Shown: positions 9,428-18,566 of the stretch, one piece after another
Layout of the letters: each line of letters starts with the position of its first letter
Numbering within the stretch: the first letter of the stretch is position 1
Assembly: GCF_032878975.1 (NCBI RefSeq)
Contig: NZ_CP043875.1
Coordinates: 860,370-924,369 of the forward strand
Reading direction: 5' to 3'
Length of the DNA stretch: 64,000 nt
Source of the DNA: Methanoplanus sp. FWC-SCC4
Lineage (GTDB): Archaea; Halobacteriota; Methanomicrobia; Methanomicrobiales; Methanomicrobiaceae
Program-made: the position numbers and the translations under genes
The notes under the pieces: model-generated
What the model was told of the DNA's origin: nothing
What the model saw: the letters and a program-made list of their open reading frames with translations, nothing else
The model's database searches: none

Positions 9428-10255
9428 ATGATGAAAAGAATTTTTTTTGTATCTTTGTTTTTGGCAGTATTTCTTGCCGTTGCCTTTTCGGGATGTACAG
9501 ATATTGCCCCGGAACCTGAAGTGACCGAGCAATTCGATGATGAATATGAAGCAGATGACAATACTGTATTGAAAGTTGACAATATTAATGGCCAGATTTC
9601 AATCAATGGCTGGGAGGGTGATACAATCACATTGAACGCCATTAAAAGCACTCTTTACGGGGAGGATGAACTGAAAAAAGTTGAAATAACTTCTATAAAA
9701 AGTGACAATGAGATAACGATTAAAACAAAATCCCTGACTGTCATCCCTCCAAGGGTTTCTGTTGATATGGATATCAAAGTTCCCAATAATGCTGTGGTTG
9801 ATTTCGTTGAAATATCAAACGGAGAGATAAGGATTTCAGGTACCAAAGGGGACACTTTTGCATCATGTTCAAATGGAGTGGTAACAATGAAAAACGTCAA
9901 TGGATATGTGAAAGCACATGTGGTCAATGGCAATATAAATGTCGAGGAAACAAAGGGTATTGGCAATCTGGAGGTTTCCAATGGAAATATTATTGTTGAG
10001 ATATTTGATATTAAGGGTGATGTCAATATAAAATGCATCAATGGAAAAATTACTGCTTATATAATTCCGTCACTCAATGCTGATATTGAGATGAAAACAA
10101 TGAATGGAATAATCTCTGTGGAAAATATTGCAATAAATTTCACGAAGACGGAAGAAACTCACATGGAAGGAGTATTAGGAGATGGGGGGAGTAAGATTTT
10201 GATAGAGAATACAAATGGAAATGTGAATATTAACAGCATGTTGGTTAATGAATAA
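9428..10255 (+). CDS. Lipoprotein with DUF4097-like beta-solenoid domain
   Basis: I chose the ATG at 9428 over the upstream GTG at 9413 because purine-rich sequence (TAAGGAAG) precedes it. The signal sequence ends in a lipobox (FSGC), followed by an acidic spacer. The rest shows a regular series of NGxI/V turns (INGQISINGW, SNGEIRISG, SNGVVTMKN, VNGNINVEE, SNGNIIVE), typical of DUF4097/adhesin-like solenoids on cell surfaces. A TATA-like TTTAATATATTA lies about 35 bp upstream. No enzyme motif is visible. Confidence 0.8.
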   Translation: MMKRIFFVSLFLAVFLAVAFSGCTDIAPEPEVTEQFDDEYEADDNTVLKVDNINGQISINGWEGDTITLNAIKSTLYGEDELKKVEITSIKSDNEITIKTKSLTVIPPRVSVDMDIKVPNNAVVDFVEISNGEIRISGTKGDTFASCSNGVVTMKNVNGYVKAHVVNGNINVEETKGIGNLEVSNGNIIVEIFDIKGDVNIKCINGKITAYIIPSLNADIEMKTMNGIISVENIAINFTKTEETHMEGVLGDGGSKILIENTNGNVNINSMLVNE

Positions 10256-10362
10256 TTCTTTATTTTTGCAATTATAGATTTTCTCCCAAAATAAATCTGA
10301 AAAAAATTTTCAGTTTCTGATAAATTAATCAAAAGATCTTTTTTGAAGGGGTGGTAAATAAT

Positions 10363-10839
10363 ATGAGGATAATGCAGATGGAAGAAATTACAATCGAAAA
10401 ATTAACAGAGGAAAACTTTCCGGTTTTTACATCCCTCATTGAAAAACTTGCCGTATACGAAAAATTAACTCCTCCCGGTAACGATGAAAAATGCCGCCTT
10501 CAAAAGGATGCATTCTCAGAAAATCCAAAATATGAAGCATATCTGGCTGTTGTAAATGGTGTCCCGGCAGGATATATTACGTTTTATTTTACCTATTCGA
10601 CGTTTCTCGCAAAGTCCACCCTTTATCTTGAAGATCTCTTTGTCCTTGAGGAATGCCGAAAAAAAGGAATAGGACGAAAACTCTTTGATTTTTGCCGCAG
10701 CGAGGCTGCAAAAAGAGGATGTGGAAGGATGGACTGGACTGTTCTTACATGGAACAAACCTTCAATTGAATTTTATGAGAAAAGTGGCGCTAAAAGGCAG
10801 GACTGGTACCTTTACAGGTTTAATGAAGATAAGTTCTGA
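10363..10839 (+). CDS. GNAT family N-acetyltransferase
   Basis: This is a short GNAT protein of the diamine/spermidine acetyltransferase-like group. The acetyl-CoA loop is ECRKKGIGRKLFDF (motif A), preceded by the strand STLYLEDLFVLEE and followed by WNKPSIEFYEKSGAKR (motif B). The acceptor is not known. The start is taken as the ATG at 10363, just after a strong ribosome binding site (GGGGTGG), rather than the GTG at 10351 that overlaps it. It is a single gene, convergent with the histidine kinase. Confidence 0.88.
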   Translation: MRIMQMEEITIEKLTEENFPVFTSLIEKLAVYEKLTPPGNDEKCRLQKDAFSENPKYEAYLAVVNGVPAGYITFYFTYSTFLAKSTLYLEDLFVLEECRKKGIGRKLFDFCRSEAAKRGCGRMDWTVLTWNKPSIEFYEKSGAKRQDWYLYRFNEDKF

Positions 10840-10924
10840 TTAAAGAAAAGGACAAAATACCATTTTTTAGATTTTAATATCAAAAAATTTAGTGATGATT
10901 TTTTTACATGCTGTCCCCATAAGA

Positions 10925-13900
10925 TTATTGGATGATATGGTATCTTCCCTGTGGCACGGTCATAATAAACCGTGCTCCTTTGCCATAAATGCCGGCTTCA
11001 TGTATTTTTATGCCTGATATCTTCAGGGCCTCACGGACAAGGAATAATCCAAGCCCTGTGTTTTTCCCATACCCCTGTTCGAATATCTTTTCTTTATCGG
11101 CATCTATGATACCTGGGCCGTTGTCTTCCCATATAATCCGGAGCTCTCCTTTGTCAGCCTGCATGCAGTTTACCTCTATCCCTGAGAGATTGTCTCCTCC
11201 GTGGCGCAGTGTATTGTCAAGGAGGCTTTCAAAAACTTTCTTCAGCATATGGTCTGCAAATATTTCTACTTTGCAGGCACTGGTTTGAATAGGGACTCCT
11301 GCTTTGGAATCCAGATCATACAAAATATCAGTTAAATCCTGCCAGGCAGGTGCATGTGAACCGGGTGTTTCATATTCTCTTGTGAACTCGATCTGCATTT
11401 GAATCTTCTGGATTACATCATTTAGCTTATTTAGGTAATCATCCCGTTCTGAATCATCAGAACAATTTATCAGGTCAAGATAACCCTCGGCGGCCATGAT
11501 GCTGTTGAGGATATCATGCCTTGTGATGCCTGTTATGAGCTTTAACTGGTGGTGTGCCTGCCGGAGTTCCCCTTCTGCCGCTGCAAGCTTTTCATTTGCT
11601 ATATTGAGCTTCTCATTTATCTCAAGAATCCGGTTTTGGTATTCCAGGATGTCTGTTATGTCATGCCCCTGCCAGGTAGTTGCAATATGCTTCCCTGAAT
11701 AATCAAAGATCTGTGCAATATCCCAAAGAATTCTTCTTTCCTCTCCTGAAGCTGATCTAATTGCTATTTCAAAGCCGGTAATCTTTTTCATTTTCTTTGT
11801 CTCATTTATTTTTAAGAGAATTTCCTCCTTTTTATCCCCGGATATTAGATCATAAAGACAGATGTTTATCAGGTCTTTTTCCAATATCCCAGTCAGCTTC
11901 TCAAACGCTTCGTTTGCCTTTGTTATCCTCAGATCATTGTCCAGGACAAGGACGAGAGATGCGGAGTTGTTGAAGAGTTTTTCCAGATACTGGTTTGTTT
12001 CAATCAGGGTGTGTTGGGCGGTTGCAATCTCATCAAACTGCTGTCTTATCTCTTCTTCTGCCGCTGAAAGTTCTTCATTTGTTTTCTCAAGCTCTTTTCT
12101 GTTCTTTTCAATATCTGTTACATCTCTGAATGTTTCTATTGCCCCCTCAACTTCGCCGTCTTCATTGTAGAGGAGTGTTGCAATGCCCCAGAGTGTTACA
12201 ATTTGCCCGTTGACGTTTTTGTATGAAACATATCCTTCCAGTTTTCCGTTTTTGAAAGAACAGGATTTGTAATTCTCAGTAATGAGATTTTCATCATAAT
12301 TCAGGAGCATGTCAACAAGGGTCGGGCGATAATGACCATACATGAGTTTTGAGTATTCGTGATTGCCCTTTCCAATCATTTCTTCAGCAGAGTGACCGTA
12401 AGTCTCTGCCATTGCAGCGTTCCAGACGATTATATCTCCAGACCTGTCAATTGCAAATGTCGGATCAGGAAGAAGATTCAGAAAATCAGATATCCTCCTT
12501 TCAGATTTACTGATAATTCTCTGTGATATGGCAATCTCGTCCATCTGCTGGCGAAGCTCTTCCTCTGCTGCAGCAATTTCTTCATTTGCAAGGAGGAGTT
12601 TTTTGTTTTTCTCTAAAAGCCGGTTATGGTATTCAATATTTTTTGTAATGTCCTGACCCTGTGCGGTTGTTGAGATCTGTTTGCCGGCATAATCATAGAT
12701 CCTGGCAATATCCCACTGGACAGTTCTGATCTCTCCTGAAAGGTTTTTAATCTTGGTTTCAAATCCTCTGATATGGTCTTTTGAACTTAAATGCATTAAT
12801 TTTTCAGTAAGTTCATCTTTTTTATCAGGAGTTATTATATCATCAAGTGGGAGTCCTTTTGAAATTTTGCCTGAAATTCCGGTCATCTCTTCAACAGCTT
12901 TGTTTACCTTGGTGACCCTGAAATTATTGTCCCATACAAGGACAAGGGATGCTGAATTGTTGAAAAGTGCATCCATATACTGGTTTGTTTCAATGAGAAA
13001 ATGCTGTGATTTTGCAATTTCTTCAAATTGCTGTCTAATCTCTTCTTCTGCTGCCGATAGATCCTCATTTAGCAGAAGCAGTTTATGGTTCTTCTCAATT
13101 AGATCCTTTTCAGAATTGACTTTGTCGGTAATGTCTGTACTGTTGCCCATTATTCCCGTAACAAAACCCTTTTGATCAAAGACCGGAATTAAAATAATAT
13201 TATAATAATGGATCTCTCCACCTGGCATTTTTATTGTATTCTCTGCCTTTACAACATCTGCTGTTTCATAAACCCTTTCATGAAGTTTGTATAGATAATT
13301 GTATGTTTTTTCCGGAAAATCAAGCTCCTCGTAATTTTTGCCAATAATCTCCTCTTCAGACAATCCCAGAAATTCACATAATGCACTATTTGCTGATTTG
13401 AACCGGTTGTCCAAATCATAACTGAATATAAAATTTGGGGAATTTTCAACGAGATATTTATACTTTTTTTCGGATTTTATTAATTCTTCCCCGGATTTTC
13501 TGGCTGAAACTGCATGCCTGATTTTGTGCAGAAGTTCTGTAAACTGGGATTTAGGCTCACCCCCTTTCTGGACATAAAAATCAGCACCGTTGTTTATTGC
13601 CTCAATTACTATTTCTTCACGTCCCTTACCTGTGAAGATGATAAAGGGTGTATTGTTGCCTTTATTTCTTATTTGCTTTAAAAATTCTATCCCGTCCATT
13701 CCGGGCATCTGGTAATCGGAGATTATGCAGTCAAAGGATTTGTCCTTTAACAGATCAATCCCTGCATTAGCGTTTTGTGCTTTCGTTACATTAAAATTGC
13801 CTGATTTTTCAATGTAGATTTTTCCAATATCAAGAAGCATTGGTTCGTCATCTACATATAAGACTGATATTGTGGATTCTTCCGGATTTTCCCCTTTCAT
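10925..13900 (-). CDS. Hybrid PAS-domain histidine kinase with N-terminal receiver
   Basis: The protein starts with a receiver domain (VLYVDDEP and phosphoacceptor Asp in CIISDYQMPGMDG), followed by four PAS-type modules separated by near-repeat coiled linkers (NEELSAAEEEIRQQFDEI and variants), then a H-box (GITRHDILNSIMAAEG) and a HATPase domain with G-boxes (WEDNGPGI, GLGLFLVREAL). It has no transmembrane segment, so it should be a soluble sensor kinase. PAS ligands are unknown. The ATG at 13900 is favoured because the receiver begins directly after it; an ATG at 13966 would add 22 poorly conserved residues. The repeated linkers are similar in DNA, which suggests internal duplication. Confidence 0.9.
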   Translation of the reverse strand: MKGENPEESTISVLYVDDEPMLLDIGKIYIEKSGNFNVTKAQNANAGIDLLKDKSFDCIISDYQMPGMDGIEFLKQIRNKGNNTPFIIFTGKGREEIVIEAINNGADFYVQKGGEPKSQFTELLHKIRHAVSARKSGEELIKSEKKYKYLVENSPNFIFSYDLDNRFKSANSALCEFLGLSEEEIIGKNYEELDFPEKTYNYLYKLHERVYETADVVKAENTIKMPGGEIHYYNIILIPVFDQKGFVTGIMGNSTDITDKVNSEKDLIEKNHKLLLLNEDLSAAEEEIRQQFEEIAKSQHFLIETNQYMDALFNNSASLVLVWDNNFRVTKVNKAVEEMTGISGKISKGLPLDDIITPDKKDELTEKLMHLSSKDHIRGFETKIKNLSGEIRTVQWDIARIYDYAGKQISTTAQGQDITKNIEYHNRLLEKNKKLLLANEEIAAAEEELRQQMDEIAISQRIISKSERRISDFLNLLPDPTFAIDRSGDIIVWNAAMAETYGHSAEEMIGKGNHEYSKLMYGHYRPTLVDMLLNYDENLITENYKSCSFKNGKLEGYVSYKNVNGQIVTLWGIATLLYNEDGEVEGAIETFRDVTDIEKNRKELEKTNEELSAAEEEIRQQFDEIATAQHTLIETNQYLEKLFNNSASLVLVLDNDLRITKANEAFEKLTGILEKDLINICLYDLISGDKKEEILLKINETKKMKKITGFEIAIRSASGEERRILWDIAQIFDYSGKHIATTWQGHDITDILEYQNRILEINEKLNIANEKLAAAEGELRQAHHQLKLITGITRHDILNSIMAAEGYLDLINCSDDSERDDYLNKLNDVIQKIQMQIEFTREYETPGSHAPAWQDLTDILYDLDSKAGVPIQTSACKVEIFADHMLKKVFESLLDNTLRHGGDNLSGIEVNCMQADKGELRIIWEDNGPGIIDADKEKIFEQGYGKNTGLGLFLVREALKISGIKIHEAGIYGKGARFIMTVPQGRYHIIQ

Positions 13901-14295
13901 GTCCCATCCCAGATAAATTATGTTTGGCTTTTGTTTATCTAAATAATTTGCTATATTGACATGCATAAATATGTGGCAAATTGCGTATTTTCTGAAATAA
14001 AAATTCTTTCATATAAATGAACAATGAAGATTATTGAAATATCTGGCTTATCTGATAAAATATTATTTCCTTTAGAATTTTCTGGATTCTCCGCCGAAGT
14101 ATAAATATATGTATCCTTTAAATTTGGATTTTCCTTACTATAATAATGCAATGACTGTCTAAATTTTTAGAAAAAAGGTTTTGCGATGTTGACTGATGTT
14201 TAAGGGGGAAAAATTATGTAAAGTTGGGCATTTTCATACATTTAGATAATGCATTCCTGCCAAACCCGTGATTATTCAAATTCAAAATCCTTTAT
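13901..14295. other. Intergenic stretch with no gene seen
   Basis: AT-rich sequence between two minus-strand genes. It should contain the promoter of the histidine kinase. Frames across it are broken and I see no RNA-like folding or repeat. Confidence 0.5.
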
Positions 14296-14976
14296 TTACT
14301 CCTTCTGCCCTCCGGGGCAGACAAGTTCGCAGATTCGGCAATGGTCTATTTGTTTTTTACTTCCTGTTTCCAAAGAATTTTTGTAAGCTGTTTTTTTGTT
14401 CACATCTATTCTTTTGAGGCATTTTTCACGGTGATATTTACCGTCGAAGAATGCATTCATTGGACAATTTACATGGCAGGGGGCACTGCATACATCGCAA
14501 AAATTGGGTTGTTGTTGGATCGAAGGCTCAGGGGTCTTGAGATCAGCCCATAGTGCTCTGAACCTTATTTTCGGACCATATCCCCGGACGATTACCAGGT
14601 TGTTTTTGCCAATACATCCTAATCCGGCTAATATAGCTGCATCCTTTAGATATATGCCTGCATTATGAACCTGATAGGGGATATCATGTGCGTCAATTCC
14701 ATGCACATCTTTTAGCCACCTGCACAATTCTTTTGTCATACGATGCAGCATTCGATCTCCCTTGGTGCTTCGTCCTTCCTCCCACAAATCCATCTCCGGG
14801 CAGTCGGGATCATGATAGAGGCCAAGTACCATTATTGAGCCGGTGAAGTTTTGAAATCCCTGTGGACCTGCACTTAATGCAGAAGGACAGTTTTTCAATT
14901 TTTTTGCAGGAACAAAACCAGCCACTGTGGCGCCGAGGTCCACTGCCTTTTTGATTGCTTCGTCTGCCACACTCAT
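14296..14976 (-). CDS. QueG-like 4Fe-4S ferredoxin-type protein
   Basis: The 226-residue protein resembles the iron-sulphur part of epoxyqueuosine reductase-like proteins. It has GLGCIGKNNLVI (a QueG-type loop), RFRALWADL, then a first cysteine group CDVCSAPCHVNCP and a second CRICELVCPGG, enough for two [4Fe-4S] clusters. It lacks the C-terminal HEAT region of true QueG and is shorter, so the substrate is open; an electron-transfer or corrinoid-reductive role is possible. A frameshifted paralogue lies at 7490-8027. The ATG at 14976 fits the conserved N-terminus. Confidence 0.8.
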   Translation of the reverse strand: MSVADEAIKKAVDLGATVAGFVPAKKLKNCPSALSAGPQGFQNFTGSIMVLGLYHDPDCPEMDLWEEGRSTKGDRMLHRMTKELCRWLKDVHGIDAHDIPYQVHNAGIYLKDAAILAGLGCIGKNNLVIVRGYGPKIRFRALWADLKTPEPSIQQQPNFCDVCSAPCHVNCPMNAFFDGKYHREKCLKRIDVNKKTAYKNSLETGSKKQIDHCRICELVCPGGQKE

Positions 14977-15164
14977 GCACTAAGATCGTTTAGACAAAAT
15001 AAAAAATATTCGTTGAATATTACGTTTTGAATTTTAAAAAATTTCATATGATATATTTACCGGAATTTCAGGATTTTTTATTTTTATACCTGTTATAGTT
15101 AGGTTCACATTTGCCAGGAAAAGATTTTTCGTTCCTGAAAAAACAAATAATCCGAGGGTGTCTA

Positions 15165-15968
15165 ATGAAAATTCTTGTTATTATGGGTAGTCACAGAAAA
15201 GGTAATACCTACAATGCGGTGAAACAGATTGAAGAGCATTTTAAATCCATTGAAAATGCGGAGTTTCAGTATCTTATGCTTGCGGATGTCAATCTTTCCC
15301 ATTGTCTGGGTTGTTACACCTGCTTTTTAAAAGGTGAGGAATACTGCCCGATAAAAGATGATGCCACTTCAATAGAGCAGCAGATGCATGACGCTGACGG
15401 GGTTATTTTTGCTTCCCCTGTTTATGGCATGAATGTCTCCGGATTGTTCAAAATGTTCGTTGACCGTTTCTCATATATATTTCATCGCCCCTGTTTCTTT
15501 GATAAAAAAGCTCTTCTTATTACAACTGCCGGTGGAATTGGACAAAAGGAAGTTCTCAAATATATGGATCTCGTTGCCAGTGTTTGGGGATTTGATGTGG
15601 TTAATCAGATTGGCCTTATGACTCCCGCCGGCATTCATATTCCAAAATCACTGGTTCTGGAAAACGAGAAGAAACTAAAGGAGGCGGCTGATAAATTTCA
15701 ACTTGCTCTGCAAAGAAAGGAACATAAATCACCCTCCTTATATGACGTACTCTATTTTCGTGGCGCACGTGGTTCATTTGAGGAGTTGGGCGGGATATCC
15801 CCGAGAGATTATGAATACTGGAAGGGAAATGGCTGGTTTGATAAAAGAACGAAATATTTTGTTGATGTCCCGATAAATCCGATATACAATATTTTAGGGT
15901 CTGTAATGGAGATTTATGTGCGTCATCAGATACGTAAACTCATTGCAGATGGTGAGTTCCAATATTGA
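15165..15968 (+). CDS. Flavodoxin-fold NAD(P)H:FMN oxidoreductase
   Basis: Starting from the ATG at 15165 (ribosome binding site GAGGGTG), the protein opens with the flavodoxin strand and phosphate loop MKILVIMGSHRKGNTYNAV and continues with CLGCYTCFLKGEEYCP, the cysteine cluster found in iron-sulphur flavoproteins and NADPH-dependent FMN reductases, then FASPVYGMNVSGLFKMFVDR, the second FMN loop. The C-terminal 90 residues are an extension containing WKGNGWF. It is a likely cytoplasmic redox enzyme with unknown partner. Confidence 0.87.
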   Translation: MKILVIMGSHRKGNTYNAVKQIEEHFKSIENAEFQYLMLADVNLSHCLGCYTCFLKGEEYCPIKDDATSIEQQMHDADGVIFASPVYGMNVSGLFKMFVDRFSYIFHRPCFFDKKALLITTAGGIGQKEVLKYMDLVASVWGFDVVNQIGLMTPAGIHIPKSLVLENEKKLKEAADKFQLALQRKEHKSPSLYDVLYFRGARGSFEELGGISPRDYEYWKGNGWFDKRTKYFVDVPINPIYNILGSVMEIYVRHQIRKLIADGEFQY

Positions 15969-15986
15969 ATATTAATCAGAAAATTC

Positions 15987-16290
15987 TCAAATGAATACTC
16001 TTTTGGCGGTCTGGCCTGAAAGAAACCAGGGTGTCTTAAACTGTCTTTTTTTAATCTTCAGATTTTTAATTAAAGTAATTCTGTCTGCTGATTTTTCCAT
16101 GTATTTTCTGGTTATGATATCCGGAAAAGGCCAGAAATAAATAATTGTCGCATCAGGGGGAGATTTCTTTGTACCTTTTTCCAATCTCTTCTGCATATAT
16201 CTGTTGCATTTTCATAGAGGCCAGGGTCGTGCTCGATAATTATCAGTTCATGAAATGCTTCATTAAGGTTTTTAGACACATCAGTTCCGC
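15987..16290 (-). pseudogene. Frame-disrupted remnant, possibly a methyltransferase
   Basis: Two minus-strand frames share one continuous-looking protein: upstream LIIIEHDPGLYENATDI, then, after a frameshift near 16180, PPDATIIYFWPFPDIITRKY down to the stop. The first part resembles the region after the second strand of class I SAM-dependent methyltransferases, but the glycine-rich loop is not visible and the identification is weak. It ends at the boundary of the proposed island, on the chromosome side. Confidence 0.4.
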
Positions 16291-16440
16291 AAGGTAAAAA
16301 TGAGGATCAAAAATAAAGAAAAATCACGCAGATTTTGACTGTATGAACTACGTCTATTCTGTGAACTAAAACTTGTTTAAGCGAATGATATATTTATAGA
16401 CTTAAAAGCTATGATAAACTGTATAAATATGCTCTAAAGA

Positions 16441-16463
16441 CTTAAAAAGAGGCCAAAAGCCTC
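16441..16463 (-). terminator. Hairpin plus T-run at left island end
   Basis: On the minus strand GAGGC (complement of 16459-16463) pairs with GCCTC (complement of 16449-16453), and five T follow. The structure sits just beyond the tRNA 3'-end copy at 16472-16483 and resembles the hairpin downstream of tRNA-Met at 59,440-59,467. It could be the original tRNA-Met terminator, displaced by integration. Confidence 0.55.
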
Positions 16464-16471
16464 ATATTCTA

Positions 16472-16483
16472 ATGCTGTCGGTG
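16472..16483 (+). repeat. Left direct repeat (attL-like), copy of tRNA-Met 3' end
   Basis: The 12-mer ATGCTGTCGGTG is identical to 59,475-59,486, where it forms the 3' end of the intact tRNA-Met. It has the same orientation, and sequence to its right then diverges (GAGGCTTCGAACGGG). An integrase gene begins 65 bp further on. This is the expected layout for a tRNA-targeted integrative element. Confidence 0.65.
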
Positions 16484-16517
16484 AGGCTTCGAACGGGAGG
16501 TTAAGAGCTCCATAAGA

Positions 16518-16525
16518 TTTATATA
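16518..16525 (+). promoter_or_regulatory. TATA box of the integrase gene
   Basis: TTTATATA lies about 26 bp before the integrase ATG at 16548. With archaeal TATA-to-start spacing, transcription would begin at or next to the ATG, giving a leaderless message. No Shine-Dalgarno sequence is present, which agrees. Confidence 0.6.
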
Positions 16526-16547
16526 TTGTTCAAAGTACAATAATTTT

Positions 16548-17837
16548 ATGAAAAATAAAAACAATGTTATAAAAATTAAAAGGGCATTTCATACCTCTGA
16601 AGAGAAAGCTTTATCTAATCTTAAAAGGGCGTATAGGGAAGCTGAAAACAGTGGCCGAATCTCAAGTGATGATAGAAAATTGATTGAAACTTTCCTCGCA
16701 GAAAAATCAAATGAGCTTCATATTTCCACACAGAGAAAGATCAAAATTGCACGGTCTCTTTTTCTCTGGCGGGATTATATTGGGGAATTTAGAGACAGTA
16801 CATATGCTGACTTAAGCCTTGCCATAGATGAGATGAAATCAAGGAAGACAGAAAAAGGCACTTCATACAAGCAGAACACACTTCGTGATCATATTGGTTT
16901 CATAAAAAGATTTTATCTCTGGTTGGAGGAAGAGGAGATTGTTGACATCCCTGAGAAAAAATTAAGAAGAATAAATCCTCCGGGAAAGGACAAGATGACA
17001 AAAACCGTTAATGATATTTTAAAACATCGGGAGGTTATGGCCATTATAAATGCCTGCAAAAACAGCAGGGATCGTGCATTGATCTCAGTGATGTACGAAG
17101 GAGCATTCCGGAGTGGAGAGATTGGAGAATTAACCTGGGGTGATGTCGAGTTCAGGGATACCGGACTTGTGGTAAATACTAAATTCAAGACTGGAATTGC
17201 AAGGCGTATTCTCCTTGCAAACAGTACTAACTATCTTGCGAGCTGGAAGGATGACTATCCGTATGAGATAACCCCTGAAATGCCGGTTTTTCTAACTTTT
17301 GTCAACAATAGTCCAAAAGAAAAACCCGGAGAAAGGGATCCTGAAAGACCTGTACATAAATCGTTAACATATGCAGGTCTGCGCAAGCAAATTAAAATTC
17401 TTGTAGAAAGAGCTGAAATAAAACATAATGTTACAACTCACACGTTTCGGCATTCAAGAATTACGCACCTTGTTCAGGCCGGTTATCCTGAGAGTTACAT
17501 AAAGAAGATGTGCTGGGGTACGATTACAACAGACCAGCTTGCAACATATCTTCACCTTGATGACAAGTATATGGATGATACATTCTATCATTATGAAGGT
17601 ATTAAGCCGCCGGAGAGGAAAGATGAGGTTTTACTTGAAGCGATCCAATGTCCCAGGTGTTATGCTGTAAATGGATTTAGCACAAAATTCTGCAGAAAAT
17701 GCGGTCTGGCATTGAATGATAAAACTGCACTTGAAATGGAGGAGGTCATGTCATTTATCCAGCAGGCAATAACAGCAAAGGCCAGAGAGAATCCAGAAGA
17801 ACTTGGAAGGATTATTCAGCAGTTCTCCTCAGCCTAA
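16548..17837 (+). CDS. Tyrosine recombinase/integrase with C-terminal zinc ribbon
   Basis: The 429-residue protein has an N-terminal SAM-like core-binding domain (to about residue 135) and a catalytic domain. Visible catalytic elements are the first Arg in EGAFRSGEIGELTW, the HTFRHSRITHL box, and a probable nucleophilic tyrosine in KYMDDTFYHYEG. A C-terminal zinc ribbon follows (CPRCYAVNGFSTKFCRKCG, about residues 366-384). This architecture is known in archaeal integrases of chromosomal elements. Its place 65 bp inside the left direct repeat supports a role in integrating the island at tRNA-Met. Residues 150-429 are almost identically repeated at 22,142-22,984. Confidence 0.93.
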   Translation: MKNKNNVIKIKRAFHTSEEKALSNLKRAYREAENSGRISSDDRKLIETFLAEKSNELHISTQRKIKIARSLFLWRDYIGEFRDSTYADLSLAIDEMKSRKTEKGTSYKQNTLRDHIGFIKRFYLWLEEEEIVDIPEKKLRRINPPGKDKMTKTVNDILKHREVMAIINACKNSRDRALISVMYEGAFRSGEIGELTWGDVEFRDTGLVVNTKFKTGIARRILLANSTNYLASWKDDYPYEITPEMPVFLTFVNNSPKEKPGERDPERPVHKSLTYAGLRKQIKILVERAEIKHNVTTHTFRHSRITHLVQAGYPESYIKKMCWGTITTDQLATYLHLDDKYMDDTFYHYEGIKPPERKDEVLLEAIQCPRCYAVNGFSTKFCRKCGLALNDKTALEMEEVMSFIQQAITAKARENPEELGRIIQQFSSA

Positions 17838-18178
17838 TTTTTTTAAATTTTTTTAATTTGAAGCGTCTAAAGGATTATCTTTAATTTTTGTAAATCGGCA
17901 ATATAAATAAAATATTATAATTAATTCTTCTTGTATTGATCATGTAGATATCTAATATTTTCCGCACTTTTCAAAAATTAACGTTAACTTTCAATTATAT
18001 TTTTTGAATTATTTATCAAATTAGGTAAAATTATATATATCAGAAATTTTCAACATTTATTTATGAAATTAATATTCATGCTTGATTATATTATGGAAAA
18101 CTTTAGTTTTACATTAACTGACACATTATACATTGGTAGAGTATCACAATTCCGCATTGTATCCTGGAGGTTGATACA
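17838..18178. other. AT-rich region with TTAACGTTAA palindrome, duplicated at 22,985-23,325
   Basis: No gene is seen. A perfect 10-bp palindrome, TTAACGTTAA, lies at 17,978-17,987 after TTTTCCGCACTTTTCAAAAA, and the same arrangement recurs at 23,126-23,135. Near the end, ACATTAACTGACACATTA and ATACATTGG are conserved in both copies just before the small ORF. The conserved blocks in otherwise drifting AT-rich DNA suggest operator or recombination sites. Confidence 0.5.
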
Positions 18179-18355
18179 ATGAAGAAAGCCATCCCAAGAA
18201 TAGATCGTGAGATTCTTGAAAGGCTTCCTCTGGTTGAGAAGGCTTTTGCCAAATACCTTATTCAGAAAGGGGAGCTGATTCTCGATTTTAGCAGGAATAA
18301 TTCTTTTGAAGGTGGGGGTGATAACTCATCCTCTATGTGCATTAACTCTCAGTAA
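18179..18355 (+). CDS. Small conserved protein next to integrase, copy 1 (58 aa)
   Basis: The frame runs from an ATG with ribosome binding site GGAGG at 18,166-18,170 to TAA. The sequence begins MKKAIPRIDREILERLPL and includes FAKYLIQKGELILD. A homologue at 23,326-23,490 keeps 40 of the first 43 residues or so while the flanking non-coding DNA has drifted, a sign of selection at protein level. Its place 340 bp behind an integrase in both copies suggests a recombination directionality factor or regulator, but I recognise no family. Confidence 0.65.
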   Translation: MKKAIPRIDREILERLPLVEKAFAKYLIQKGELILDFSRNNSFEGGGDNSSSMCINSQ

Positions 18356-18386
18356 AATTGAAAAATGTAATAATACACAAAAAGAA

Positions 18387-18566
18387 TTATTTTTTATATA
18401 GCCCGCTTGCGCATGCTGCATAAAGGCCTGTCTCTGTCAAAGATACAAGAATATTCCTGCCCTGTTTTTCTCTTTTTATAAATCCATCCTTTTCTAGTCT
18501 GGTAAGAATTGTCTTATCAAGGCGCATCAGCTGGCGGCTCTGAACTGCTCGTTTATGATTGTACAT
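18387..18566 (-). pseudogene. Winged-helix regulator, C-terminal fragment
   Basis: A 59-codon minus-strand frame ends with RLDKTILTRLEKDGFIKR followed by NILVSLTETGLYAA, the recognition helix, wing and last helix of a MarR-like winged-helix protein. The first helices are missing. Its first 13 or so codons lie antisense to transposase-remnant sequence (from 18,561 or earlier), so the gene appears cut by that insertion. It may still yield a small peptide, but a DNA-binding dimer is unlikely. Confidence 0.5.

Noticed and set aside
12003-13080. Repeated DNA in the histidine kinase gene, at first suspected to be a mobile repeat
   Set aside because: The repeats code for the coiled linkers between PAS domains in frame (SAAEEEIRQQF variants), so they are domain duplications of the gene.
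13951-14151. 66-residue minus-strand ORF upstream of the histidine kinase
   Set aside because: It overlaps the kinase start and its promoter region, has low complexity and no ribosome binding site.
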